DNA from: JBDRMV01 sp043811795
GTDB lineage: Bacteria > CG03
NCBI GenBank assembly: GCA_043811795.1
Contig: JBDRMV010000015.1
Span: 1 to 15,692, forward strand
Reading direction: 5' to 3'
DNA: 15,692 nucleotides
In this document: piece by piece, positions 6,223 through 13,761 of the stretch
How the letters are laid out: each line of letters starts with the position of its first letter
Numbering within the stretch: the first letter of the stretch is position 1
The notes under the pieces: model-generated
Seen by the model: the letters and a program-made list of their open reading frames with translations, nothing else
The model's database searches: none
What the model was told of the DNA's origin: nothing
Program-made: the position numbers and the translations under genes

Positions 6223-6456
6223 ATGAAAGGCAAAATCAAAATTATTCGCAAAGGCGGGAAAGAAATCTGGCAGAGGATTGTTCCGCTTTATCAGGCAGGG
6301 AGAGATTTTGACCTGCTTTTCTGGCAAAAAGCGGGTTCGCAGGCAAGATTTTCTGCCGCATGGCGAATGCTCGGAGAATATGAAATGTTAAGAGGGAGAA
6401 AGAATGGAAATAAGTTCAGATTACGAAGATCTTTTCAAAACATTCAACAAGCATAA
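6223..6456 (+). CDS. Small protein upstream of and overlapping a nucleotidyltransferase, possible antitoxin or partner
   Basis: A 77-residue basic protein starting 5 nt after the preceding stop and overlapping the next gene by 53 nt in another frame. Its second half (about residues 30-77) carries FWQKAG, ARFSAAWRMLGEY and FRLRRSFQNIQ. From memory, this resembles small ORFs commonly found directly before minimal nucleotidyltransferase genes (F/Y-W, then R(F/L)-A-W, then RLxRS). That supports a real coding frame through the overlap. The ribosome site is weak (GGGGC about 15 nt upstream). I infer the partner of a two-gene toxin-antitoxin-like module. Which partner is toxic cannot be told from sequence. 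Confidence 0.62.
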   Translation: MKGKIKIIRKGGKEIWQRIVPLYQAGRDFDLLFWQKAGSQARFSAAWRMLGEYEMLRGRKNGNKFRLRRSFQNIQQA

Positions 6457-6880
6457 GGTTAAATATCTGGTGATAGGCGCTTATGCGGTGATTTACTACA
6501 CAGAGCCGAGGTATACGAAAGATATTGATGTGTGGGTGAAACCGGACAGAAGCAATTCGGAAAGAGTTTATGAAGCGCTGAAAGAGTTCGGGGCTCCCTT
6601 AAGTGGTATGGATATAAATAAAGATTTTTTCACAAAAAAAAATATGGTTTACCAGATAGGGGTTGCTCCTGTGAGAGTGGATGTATTGATGGGTATCGAA
6701 GGTGTTGATTTTGATAAGAGTTGGAAAAATAGAGAAAAAGTAAAGTATGGCAGGACAATGATTAATTTTATCGGCATGGCGGATTTGATTAAAAACAAGA
6801 GAAAGGCAAAAAGAAAAATAGATGAAGTGGATATTGAAATGCTGCTTAAAGCGAGGAAAATGAGAGCGGCGGAAAAATGA
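6404..6880 (+). CDS. Minimal nucleotidyltransferase-fold protein (AbiEii/MNT-like), probable toxin-antitoxin module
   Basis: A 158-residue protein of the polymerase-beta-like nucleotidyltransferase superfamily. The signature is visible: a glycine turn followed by a helix (VIGAYAV, residues 23-29), T38, and then D40-x-D42 in TKDIDVWV. A third carboxylate, D93, sits in RVDVL. The C-terminal region ADLIKNKRKAKRKIDEVDI is typical of the AbiEii-like/DUF6036-type group. Members transfer nucleotides to tRNA or to a partner protein and often form toxin-antitoxin or phage-defence pairs. The ATG at 6404 has a good GAGGGAGA just upstream. It overlaps the small upstream ORF by 53 nt. The metal-binding residues are all present, so the enzyme looks active. 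The exact substrate is unknown. Confidence 0.84.
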   Translation: MEISSDYEDLFKTFNKHKVKYLVIGAYAVIYYTEPRYTKDIDVWVKPDRSNSERVYEALKEFGAPLSGMDINKDFFTKKNMVYQIGVAPVRVDVLMGIEGVDFDKSWKNREKVKYGRTMINFIGMADLIKNKRKAKRKIDEVDIEMLLKARKMRAAEK

Positions 6881-6891
6881 TTAAAAGAATT

Positions 6892-6919
6892 AGAACCGTC
6901 CCCATTTTTCCCTCGAGGG
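6892..6919. repeat. REP-like fragment (ACCGTCCCC) and perfect palindrome CCCTCGAGGG before the radical SAM gene
   Basis: The 46-bp gap before the radical SAM gene holds GAACCGTCCCCATTTTTC, closely related to the CTCCGTCCCCATTA element at 12377-12406. A perfect 10-bp palindrome, CCCTCGAGGG (6910-6919), follows. The likely ribosome site GAGGGG (6915-6920) for the next ATG (6927) overlaps the 3' arm of that palindrome, so a hairpin could lower initiation. Confidence 0.4.
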
Positions 6920-6926
6920 GTGAGAG

Positions 6927-8306
6927 ATGAGAATTGTTTTAGTTAAGCCGTCTAATTTAGGAGATCATATTCAACCGTCTCTGGGTTTGGGTTATCTGGC
7001 TACTTCTGTAAGGGAATTGCATAAGGTTTTTATCCTTGATTGCTTCAAACAAAAAGTGAAGATTAAAGATATACCGAAAGAAATTTTAAAATTCAACCCT
7101 CAAGTTGTTGGAATCCAGTGTTTAACCTTTGACATTTTTAATGTGCGGAGTATTCTTAATTCAATAAAACTTGCAGACAAAGCAATTATCACTGTGGTCG
7201 GGGGGCCGCATATATCAGCTTTACCGTATCAAACGCTCGGATTTTTCGGCGATGTATGCGATTTCGGTTTTATCGGCGAGGCAGAAACAGGCTTTCCGAA
7301 ACTGATTCAGGCAATTGAAGACCGAAATTTTGAAAATATAGAAGGGCTTATAAGGCGGGAAAACGGAAAAATTATTATCAATGACAAGGTTTTAATTGAT
7401 GATTTGGATTCATTAGGTCAACCTTCGTGGGATATTTTAAAACCCGAGGAATACCCGCCGTCTCAGCATGGAGCGTTCTTCAGCCAATTTCCCATCGCTC
7501 CGATTATTACCACCCGGGGCTGTCCTTATAATTGTACATTTTGTTCAGTTCCCGAACTTTGCGGAAAAAAACTAAGACATCACAGTGCGGAATATGTCTG
7601 CGATGAAATAAAATACCTTTATCAAAAAAGGGGCATTCGTGAATTTCATATTATAGATGACGGTTTCACCACGGATATCAATTATGCAAAGCATGTCTGT
7701 TCAGAAATTGCTTCTCTGAACCTGAATCTTTCTTTCGCCACTCCGAATGGAATTAGAATGGAGGCAGTGGATGATGAACTTTTATTGTTGATGAAAAAAT
7801 GCGGATTTTACAGTCTTTCCGTCGCTCCCGAATCCGGCTCGGAACAAACGCTGGCTCGTATCCGTAAAGGTTTTGATAAAGAAAAAATTAACGAGATTTG
7901 CGCAAAAATCAAAAAGTTTGGTTTTGACCTTGCCGGGTTTTTTGTCATTGGTTTTCCCTGGGAGACAGAGAAGGAAATTGAAAAGACAATATCTTTTTCA
8001 ACTTCGCTGGGCCTAATGAGGGCAAACTTCTTTTGTTTTCTTCCTCTTCCGGGCTCGCAGCTTTACCGGGAACTTCTGGCAACCGGAGAAATTGAAGACA
8101 TTGACTGGAGAAATTTCTATTTTATGAATGCGCCGTATGTGTCTGCGGCTGTAACGCGGCCGCTTCTTTTGAGTTTGAAAAGAAAAGCATTTCTCAATTT
8201 TTATCTTCGTCCGGATATATTCTGGAATAATCTTATCAGGATAAAAACCTTGCGGCATTTGTGGTTTTTGTTAAAAAGAGCTTACAGGTGGTTGATGAAA
8301 TGGTAA
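6927..8306 (+). CDS. B12-binding-domain radical SAM protein
   Basis: A 459-residue two-domain enzyme. Residues 1-130 form a cobalamin-binding-like Rossmann domain (RIVLVKPSN at the start, GGPHISALP at 92-100, GEAE at 117-120). From about residue 190 comes the radical SAM barrel with the 4Fe-4S motif C199-x3-C203-x2-C206 (RGCPYNCTFC), followed by IIDDGF and APESGSEQTLARIRKG. The C-terminus is basic and aromatic-rich and may touch the membrane. Such enzymes often methylate or rearrange unactivated carbons in lipid, glycan or cofactor pathways. The next gene starts inside its last codons (7-nt overlap), placing it with an oligosaccharyltransferase and a GT39-like enzyme. I infer modification of the lipid carrier or glycan. 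The substrate cannot be named. Confidence 0.93.
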   Translation: MRIVLVKPSNLGDHIQPSLGLGYLATSVRELHKVFILDCFKQKVKIKDIPKEILKFNPQVVGIQCLTFDIFNVRSILNSIKLADKAIITVVGGPHISALPYQTLGFFGDVCDFGFIGEAETGFPKLIQAIEDRNFENIEGLIRRENGKIIINDKVLIDDLDSLGQPSWDILKPEEYPPSQHGAFFSQFPIAPIITTRGCPYNCTFCSVPELCGKKLRHHSAEYVCDEIKYLYQKRGIREFHIIDDGFTTDINYAKHVCSEIASLNLNLSFATPNGIRMEAVDDELLLLMKKCGFYSLSVAPESGSEQTLARIRKGFDKEKINEICAKIKKFGFDLAGFFVIGFPWETEKEIEKTISFSTSLGLMRANFFCFLPLPGSQLYRELLATGEIEDIDWRNFYFMNAPYVSAAVTRPLLLSLKRKAFLNFYLRPDIFWNNLIRIKTLRHLWFLLKRAYRWLMKW

Positions 8307-10663
8307 ATACAAAGCAGAAAATTTTAACTATTTTGTTTTTAATCTTTGCGCTTGCTTTTGCCGTAAGGACTCTGCCGACCTTAATGCCGACCTTTGCGAG
8401 CGGCAGGGCGATATTCCACGATACGGACCCCTATTATCATATGCGGCGGGTGGTCAATATGCTGAACAATAAATTCAAGATGATTGGATTTGATTATTAT
8501 CTGAACTATCCTCAGGGCGGGGTAAGTTTCTGGCCCTCCGGTTATGATAAACTTCTTGCGGGTTTTATATGGGTGGTGAACGCGGGAAAATTAACCAAGC
8601 AGTCAATGGAATTAACCGCCTGCTGGTTCCCGCCGCTTCTGGGCGCCGCCACAATTTTTATTATTTTTCTTATCGGCAGAACGCTATTTTCGGATAGTGT
8701 TGGATTGCTCGCGGCATTCTTACTTGCGCTCCAGCCCATGCATATAGGCTATACGGAGTTAGGCAAGATTGACCAGCATTCGGCGGAACCCTTTTTCGCG
8801 TTTCTGATGTATTATTTCTTTATAAGGATTTTAAAGTCGCAGCGTTCAAATGTCAAATGCTTAACCGGCTCGCCGTACTTCTGGTCGGTATTAACAGGTA
8901 TAGGAATATGGCTCGCGTATATGATGTGGTCGGGAACAACTCTGTATATTATACCGCTTTTTGCGGCAATGTATTTGCTTCTTTTTCATTTTTCAAAAGA
9001 AGATATGCCCCGATATATTAACTGCTGTATTATAACAACGCTGACCGCTCTGGTTCTTTTGCTGTATCCGTGCCTTACTTCCTGGTGGGGAAAGCGGCTG
9101 TTGTTTGCTCACGACGGTCTTTCTCTTTTTCAGATTTCTCTCTTGACGGGGATACTTCTGTTTTTTGCTCTGCACAAGGCGGTTATTCATTTAATCAGGC
9201 CGGCAAAGGCGAAGATTGCCACCGTGCTCTTTACGATAGTTTTTCTATTTTCAGGCATTTTTATTTTCAAAATTTTTGCCCCGCAGATATTTAAGGTGAT
9301 TACAGAGGGGTTGGCGCTATTGGCAAAAAAGGGAGATGCGTCCTATCATGTCTGGCTTACGACAATCGCTGAATATGTTCCCCTGGTCTTTATTGACGGG
9401 CGGTTCATCTGGCGGAGAGCGGTATATTCTCTTTCCTGGGGTATTTTTCTTATTCCTTTAGGAATACTGTTTATGTTCACAACGCAGGTAAACAAAGCGG
9501 CTGCTATTTTAGTTACACTGGTAACGGTCTTTCTGGGTTTACTGGCATTCCAGCAGTCCCGCTATTGCTACATCTTCGGTCTTAATGTCGCTTTGCTTTC
9601 CGCATTTGCGATATTTGTAATTTATGATTTTCTGAAGACCAAAAAACCCGTAGTAATTAAACTAAGCGCCGGATTTGAAAACTGGCTCGAGAAACTCAAA
9701 AGCAGATTCCCTTTCAGGAAATGGCCGCATTTCGGCATTGATACTGTTTTCCTTATATTCATATTATTTATGCTTCTGAAACATTCGCAGATGCTTTCCG
9801 CTTCTTTGTTCTCTCAGCCGCACGGGCCGATACTTACGTTTGCGGACTGTGAAACATTGGAATGGCTCAGGGACAACACGCCGGTGACGAGCGGCTATGA
9901 TAAACCCGTAGAAAAGCCGGAGTACGGCATAATGAATGTCTGGGACTGGGGTCATTTTATTGAATATATTGCCGAACGCCCCGCCGCGGTCAACCCTTAC
10001 GGTATGGGGATAGATAAAATGGTGAATTTCTATCTGGCGAAGACAGAGGAAGAAGCAAATAAAGTTATGGAGGAAAATAACTGCAGGTATGTCCTGACAA
10101 GCGACCCTCTGCCCATTGTGGAATCCCTGAGACAAATCTCTCTTAAATATCCGGACGAGACATACAAACTTTTACAGTTTGAGGGTCCGATGCTGAAAGT
10201 ACCCAAAAGCGAATTTCTGCAGCTTATGGGGATAAAACTCCATCTTCACGACGGCGCCAAGCCCTTTGTGCCGGATATGGAAGTTGAAGGTCTCAGCCGC
10301 TACAGACTGGTTTATGAGTCGCCGGAAGGTTCGGAAATTCAATACATGGGCGGGCCGGTAAACACTTCAAAGCTTAAACTTTTTGAGCACATAAAAGGAG
10401 CGGTATTCAGAGGTAAAACAAAGCCGGAAACCGATATAGAGGTCTCCCTGAAAATCCAGACAAATATAGGAAGGCAGTTCCTTTACCGCAATGTATTCAA
10501 GGCGGGCCTCGACGGGCGCTACGAACTGATACTTCCCTACAGCACCGAAGGAAACAATTATCCCGTTCTGGCGCAGGAAGATTACGAAATAAAGGCGGGT
10601 AAAAAGACCTTTAAATTAAAGGTTAATGAAGAGGATGTAATCAATGGCAAAATTATCTCCTAA
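8300..10663 (+). CDS. STT3/AglB/PglB-family oligosaccharyltransferase
   Basis: A 787-residue membrane protein with many transmembrane helices up to about residue 500, then a soluble C-terminal domain. It carries the oligosaccharyltransferase hallmarks: D41-T-D43 before PYYH (first loop acidic motif), D158-Q-H160 (second acidic motif, DxH like archaeal AglB), TIAE at 355-358 (TIxE motif), R421 in QQSRYCY, and WDWG at 548-551 (WWDYG equivalent). Such enzymes transfer a lipid-linked glycan to Asn of exported proteins. I chose ATG 8300, with AGGTGG 8 nt upstream, over the GTG at 8261. It overlaps the radical SAM gene by 7 nt and the next gene by 20 nt. The first Trp of WWDYG is Val here. The acceptor sequon and glycan are unknown. 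Confidence 0.93.
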   Translation: MVNTKQKILTILFLIFALAFAVRTLPTLMPTFASGRAIFHDTDPYYHMRRVVNMLNNKFKMIGFDYYLNYPQGGVSFWPSGYDKLLAGFIWVVNAGKLTKQSMELTACWFPPLLGAATIFIIFLIGRTLFSDSVGLLAAFLLALQPMHIGYTELGKIDQHSAEPFFAFLMYYFFIRILKSQRSNVKCLTGSPYFWSVLTGIGIWLAYMMWSGTTLYIIPLFAAMYLLLFHFSKEDMPRYINCCIITTLTALVLLLYPCLTSWWGKRLLFAHDGLSLFQISLLTGILLFFALHKAVIHLIRPAKAKIATVLFTIVFLFSGIFIFKIFAPQIFKVITEGLALLAKKGDASYHVWLTTIAEYVPLVFIDGRFIWRRAVYSLSWGIFLIPLGILFMFTTQVNKAAAILVTLVTVFLGLLAFQQSRYCYIFGLNVALLSAFAIFVIYDFLKTKKPVVIKLSAGFENWLEKLKSRFPFRKWPHFGIDTVFLIFILFMLLKHSQMLSASLFSQPHGPILTFADCETLEWLRDNTPVTSGYDKPVEKPEYGIMNVWDWGHFIEYIAERPAAVNPYGMGIDKMVNFYLAKTEEEANKVMEENNCRYVLTSDPLPIVESLRQISLKYPDETYKLLQFEGPMLKVPKSEFLQLMGIKLHLHDGAKPFVPDMEVEGLSRYRLVYESPEGSEIQYMGGPVNTSKLKLFEHIKGAVFRGKTKPETDIEVSLKIQTNIGRQFLYRNVFKAGLDGRYELILPYSTEGNNYPVLAQEDYEIKAGKKTFKLKVNEEDVINGKIIS

Positions 10664-12350
10664 AATCATTCTGCTTATTTTAGCGCTATTGAGCATATTC
10701 ATATACAGGTCAGTTTCCTTTATAGGTAAGAAATCAATCGGCTTTGACGAGATTTTTTATTCTGCCGCAGGTTATGCCGCATGGACAAGACATAATTACT
10801 CCGTTTGTCTTGAAAATCCGCTCCTGGCAAAGCTGTGGGTGTCTTTGCCGCTGTTGTTTCTTAAACCGGCGCTCCCGGGTTACCTGGAAGTTCCTGAAAA
10901 TCATCCGCACTCCCATTTTATTTTTGGCGCTCGATTTTTTTCGGAAAACTCCGGACAAAGAGAAAAAATCCTTTCACTCAGCAGGGGGATGGTGCTTATT
11001 GTTTCCGTAATTTTTGCGGGTTTAGTGTTTGTCTTTTCAAGGCAGATTTTTGGTTTGGTCCCCGCGCTCATCTCGTTTTTCCTTTATACCTTCAGCCCGA
11101 ATATACTTGCTTACTCGGGCTTTGCCACCACGGATTTAATAATGAGTTTCCTGCTCTTTTTGTTTGTTGCCGTATCCGTTAAAACATTCAGGAAAACCGG
11201 AATCAGTTGGTATATTTATACGGGAATTATCCTCGGTCTGGCATTTTTGACAAAGTTCAGCGCTTTTATTCTCTTGCCGCTTATGGCTGTTTTTATAATT
11301 TTGGCGAGATTGAAAGAAGACCTGAAACCGCCGCAGAGGGAAAGAATCGTTGAATATACGGGAATAATCCTCTTGTCAGCGGCGATAATTGTGTTGCTTG
11401 GTTACAGAGTAATTCACATCGGCGAGTATGTAAAGGGTCTGGCGCTTATTCTTCCGATGGTTATGAGCGCGCAGGGTCTTGGAGCCGTGTATCTTGCGGG
11501 AAAATATTTTCAGGGCGGGTTGTGGTATTATTATCCGGTTGTTTTTCTGCTGAAGACGCCCGTTCCCGTAATAATCCTTATTATATCCGCTTCAGTATCT
11601 CTCTGGAAACGCCGGACTCTTGTAAAATATGCGGACTTAATATATCCGCTTTCAGCGGCGCTGGTAATATTTTTGTGCATTACGGGAAGCAGATATCAGA
11701 CAGGGATGAGATTTCTTCTTCCGGTGCTCCCGTTTTTATTTCTATGGATTGGCGAGGAGGCGTATTCTTTATGGCAGAAAAAGGGCTGGGCACGGGCGGC
11801 GGTAATTCTCCTGGGTTTATGGTACATCGCCTCATCCGTCGGGATACACCCGCATTATCTGGCATATTTCAATGAGTTTACCGGCGGTCCGAAAAACGGA
11901 TATAAATTTTTAGCGGACTGCAATATTGACTGGGGGCAGGATTTGAAAGGGCTTAAAAAGTATCTGGATAAAGAAGGGAACCCCCATATTGTTTTGTCAT
12001 ATTTCGGTAATGACGACCCGTCGTATTACGGCATAAAGTTTCAGAAGATGGCTTTCAGGAGCAGGATAGAACGGCAAGGCGAACCGATAGAAAGTTTTTC
12101 CAAAGAAAAACAACTGCTTGCGGTCAGCGCCACGAATATTACCGGAGTTTATTATCCCGGACAGGAAAAATTCTTTCAATGGCTGAAAGGTCTGAAACCT
12201 GTAAAAAGAATCGGCTATTCAATACTGGTCTATGATATTACCGATTCTGCAGAGGCATACGAGGAAATGGGAAAATTGTATGAATCCCAGAATAAGCCGG
12301 ACGAGGCGGAGAGAGCGTTTTCAAGAATGAAAGAGATAAGAAATGGATAA
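10644..12350 (+). CDS. GT39/ArnT-like membrane glycosyltransferase with a short C-terminal TPR-like segment
   Basis: A 568-residue polytopic membrane protein of the dolichyl-phosphate-mannose-protein-mannosyltransferase-like (GT-C) clan. The N-terminal helix (about residues 7-26) leads into a first periplasmic loop with the D35-E36 motif typical of GT39, followed by ENPLLAK (57-63). About ten further helices follow. Near residue 424 the stretch ADCNIDWGQDLKGLK is shared with many bacterial PMT-like proteins. The last 35 residues (EAYEEMGKLYESQNKPDEAE) form one TPR-like helix pair. Enzymes of this type transfer a sugar from a polyprenyl phosphate donor outside the membrane. The start lies 20 nt inside the oligosaccharyltransferase gene, with GAGGA upstream, so the two are co-translated. 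It probably adds a sugar in the same glycosylation pathway. Confidence 0.91.
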   Translation: MAKLSPKIILLILALLSIFIYRSVSFIGKKSIGFDEIFYSAAGYAAWTRHNYSVCLENPLLAKLWVSLPLLFLKPALPGYLEVPENHPHSHFIFGARFFSENSGQREKILSLSRGMVLIVSVIFAGLVFVFSRQIFGLVPALISFFLYTFSPNILAYSGFATTDLIMSFLLFLFVAVSVKTFRKTGISWYIYTGIILGLAFLTKFSAFILLPLMAVFIILARLKEDLKPPQRERIVEYTGIILLSAAIIVLLGYRVIHIGEYVKGLALILPMVMSAQGLGAVYLAGKYFQGGLWYYYPVVFLLKTPVPVIILIISASVSLWKRRTLVKYADLIYPLSAALVIFLCITGSRYQTGMRFLLPVLPFLFLWIGEEAYSLWQKKGWARAAVILLGLWYIASSVGIHPHYLAYFNEFTGGPKNGYKFLADCNIDWGQDLKGLKKYLDKEGNPHIVLSYFGNDDPSYYGIKFQKMAFRSRIERQGEPIESFSKEKQLLAVSATNITGVYYPGQEKFFQWLKGLKPVKRIGYSILVYDITDSAEAYEEMGKLYESQNKPDEAERAFSRMKEIRNG

Positions 12351-12376
12351 TAGAAAACTAACAAAGATTAGCATTT

Positions 12377-12406
12377 TTGGGAAATTAATTACCTCCGTCC
12401 CCATTA
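12377..12406. repeat. 30-bp REP-like element, copy 1
   Basis: TTGGGAAATTAATTACCTCC followed by GTCCCCATTA matches 13614-13643 at 29 of 30 positions. It abuts the last ~16 nt of a small-ORF remnant (GGAGATTAGCCGATGTCTGA) before the first ORF6N gene, so it marks a rearrangement junction. It shares CCGTCCCCATT with 6896-6906. Confidence 0.7.
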
Positions 12407-12418
12407 GGAGATTAGCCG

Positions 12419-12919
12419 ATGTCTGATTTAGTGCCTGTCGAAGTGATAGCAAATAAGATATTTTTAATTCGCGGACAAAAGGTGATGCTTGACAAGGACT
12501 TGGCAGAATTATATGGAGTTCCAACGAAAAGATTAAATGAGCAGGTAAAAAGAAACATAAGGCGTTTTCCCGAAGATTTTATGTTTCAGTTAACTTCCGA
12601 AGAGAAAAACGAACTGGTCGCAAATTGCGACCGGTTCAAAACATTGAAACATTCGACTGTAGCTCCATATGCTTTCACAGAGCAGGGCGTCGCGATGCTC
12701 TCAAGCGTGCTTAATAGCGAAAGGGCAATAGCGGTTAATATTCAGATAATGCGGACATTTACGCAGATGAGGCGGATGATGCTTTCTTACAGGGATTTGA
12801 AAGAAAAAATAGAGAAGATGGAAAGTAAATACGATAAGCAATTCCGGATTGTGTTTCAGGCGCTGAAACAGTTGCTGGAGCCGGAACCGGTTCCGCCAAA
12901 AGGGAAAATAGGATTTTAA
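12419..12919 (+). CDS. ORF6N-domain protein, array copy 1
   Basis: A 166-residue protein with the ORF6N domain across about residues 6-100: the entry motif VIANKIFLIRGQKVMLDKDL, ELYGVPTKRLNEQVKRN, RFPEDFMFQLT, and PYAFTEQGVAMLSSVLNSERA. A helical region then leads to the conserved end KGKIGF. ORF6N is a DNA-binding-type domain known from phage antirepressor-like proteins. Stand-alone bacterial forms of this length are common but functionally obscure. AGGAG (12406-12410) lies 8 nt before the ATG. Copies at 13091 and 14978 have very similar ends but a divergent middle (here EEKNELVANCDRFKTLKHST). The upstream small ORF seen with the other copies is reduced to a 3' remnant. Confidence 0.93.
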   Translation: MSDLVPVEVIANKIFLIRGQKVMLDKDLAELYGVPTKRLNEQVKRNIRRFPEDFMFQLTSEEKNELVANCDRFKTLKHSTVAPYAFTEQGVAMLSSVLNSERAIAVNIQIMRTFTQMRRMMLSYRDLKEKIEKMESKYDKQFRIVFQALKQLLEPEPVPPKGKIGF

Positions 12920-13025
12920 GTGAATAAAAAAATGATTCAGGGACACGGAAAATTGAGAAAAAGAATATGAATAAATTAGCCGAGAGCAGAACGAGGCATT
13001 TTGAAGAGGCGAATGCCGACTTCAG
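12915..13025 (+). repeat. 111-bp direct repeat, copy 1
   Basis: Identical over 111 bp to 14354-14464 (offset 1439). It spans the last bases of ORF6N copy 1, the intergenic tail and the first 59 nt of the small ORF at 12967. Exact identity points to a recent duplication or recombination. Confidence 0.95.
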
Positions 13026-13098
13026 GGTGTGCTTTGTCTATTTCGGGCTGGCGTTCGCGCAGAGAATTGGAATGATTGGGAGATTAACCGATGTCTGA
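12967..13098 (+). CDS. 43-residue conserved small ORF preceding ORF6N copy 2
   Basis: The ORF starts MNKLAESRTRHFEEAN and ends QRIGMIGRLTDV; its TGA lies inside ATGTCTGA, overlapping the ORF6N start by 8 nt. The N-terminal half is charged and probably helical. The middle (CFVYFGLAF) is hydrophobic but too short for a confident membrane span. The copy at 14854 has exactly the same length with no indels or stops. The two differ at 13 codons, of which 5 are silent and several replacements are conservative (K/R, A/S, V/A), which suggests selection as protein. The ribosome site is weak. Since the ORF6N ribosome site (GGGAG) lies within this ORF, it may act as a translational leader for ORF6N. No known family is recognised. 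Confidence 0.55.
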   Translation: MNKLAESRTRHFEEANADFRVCFVYFGLAFAQRIGMIGRLTDV

Positions 13099-13579
13099 TT
13101 TAGTGCCGGTAGAAATAATTGCGGGCAAGATTTTTCTCATCAGAGGGCAGAAGGTGGTGTTGAGTTTTCATCTGGCAGAACTTTACGGCGTGCAGACAAG
13201 AGTTCTGGTTCAAGCAGTAAAAAGAAATATTGAAAGATTTCCGGAAGATTTTATATTTCAACTGAAAGTTTCCGAGGCGGACACGCTGGTCTCACAAAAT
13301 GTGATACCACATAAGAAATATCTCGGCGGTTATATGCCGTACGCTTTTACTCAGGAGGGTGTGGCAATGCTGTCAAGTGTTTTGCGAAGTAAAAGAGCGG
13401 TGCAGATTAATATCAGTATAATGAGGGCATTTGTAAGGATACGGGAATATCTGGCGACGCATAAGGATGTTTTGAAAAAACTTGAGGAACACGACAGGCA
13501 GATAAAGACGATATTCGGGGTGATAAATAAGATGCTGCTGCCGCCGAAACCGAAGAAGAAGGGAAAAGTAGGATTTTAG
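13091..13579 (+). CDS. ORF6N-domain protein, array copy 2
   Basis: A 162-residue ORF6N protein with the same framework as its neighbours: EIIAGKIFLIRGQKVVL, HLAELYGVQTRVLVQAVKRN, RFPEDFIFQLK, MPYAFTQEGVAMLSSVLRSKRA, and the C-terminal KKGKVGF. Two differences stand out. LSFHLAEL replaces the usual LDxDLAEL, so the Asp of that motif is lost. The middle segment VSEADTLVSQNVIPHKKYLGG is different from copies 1 and 3. The start ATG overlaps the stop of the 43-residue small ORF, with GGGAG 8 nt upstream. A 52-bp stretch around the start (13072-13123) matches 14959-15010 with one mismatch. A phage-antirepressor-like DNA-binding role is a family inference only. Confidence 0.93.
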   Translation: MSDLVPVEIIAGKIFLIRGQKVVLSFHLAELYGVQTRVLVQAVKRNIERFPEDFIFQLKVSEADTLVSQNVIPHKKYLGGYMPYAFTQEGVAMLSSVLRSKRAVQINISIMRAFVRIREYLATHKDVLKKLEEHDRQIKTIFGVINKMLLPPKPKKKGKVGF

Positions 13580-13613
13580 ATGATTAAAAGAATGCTCCTA
13601 AAACTCGGGAAAA

Positions 13614-13643
13614 TTGGGAAATTAATTACCTCCATCCCCATTA
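13614..13643. repeat. 30-bp REP-like element, copy 2
   Basis: It matches 12377-12406 at 29 of 30 positions (G to A at 13634). It lies between the tail of ORF6N copy 2 and the ORF6N fragment at 13658, again at a junction between modules. Confidence 0.7.
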
Positions 13644-13657
13644 TTTTTTCCTCTAAG

Positions 13658-13744
13658 AGTTTAAGGAGCCATTTTGGCACCTTAAAGAGGGGGGAGCATT
13701 CCAAGTATTTGCCATATGTTTTTACCGGGCAGGGAGTTGCAATG
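13658..13744 (+). pseudogene. ORF6N gene fragment (central region only)
   Basis: In one frame these 29 codons read SLRSHFGTLKRG, SKYLPYVFTGQGVAM. That is the central-to-PYAFTEQGVAML part of an ORF6N protein, with a variable segment unlike the three intact copies. Neither the N-terminal domain nor the C-terminus is present. The fragment begins a few bases after the 30-bp repeat and breaks off at FCGRKK just before the toxin-antitoxin pair. It is a remnant of a fourth ORF6N gene, accidentally in frame with an ATG at 13580. Confidence 0.7.
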
Positions 13745-13761
13745 TTCTGCGGGAGGAAAAA

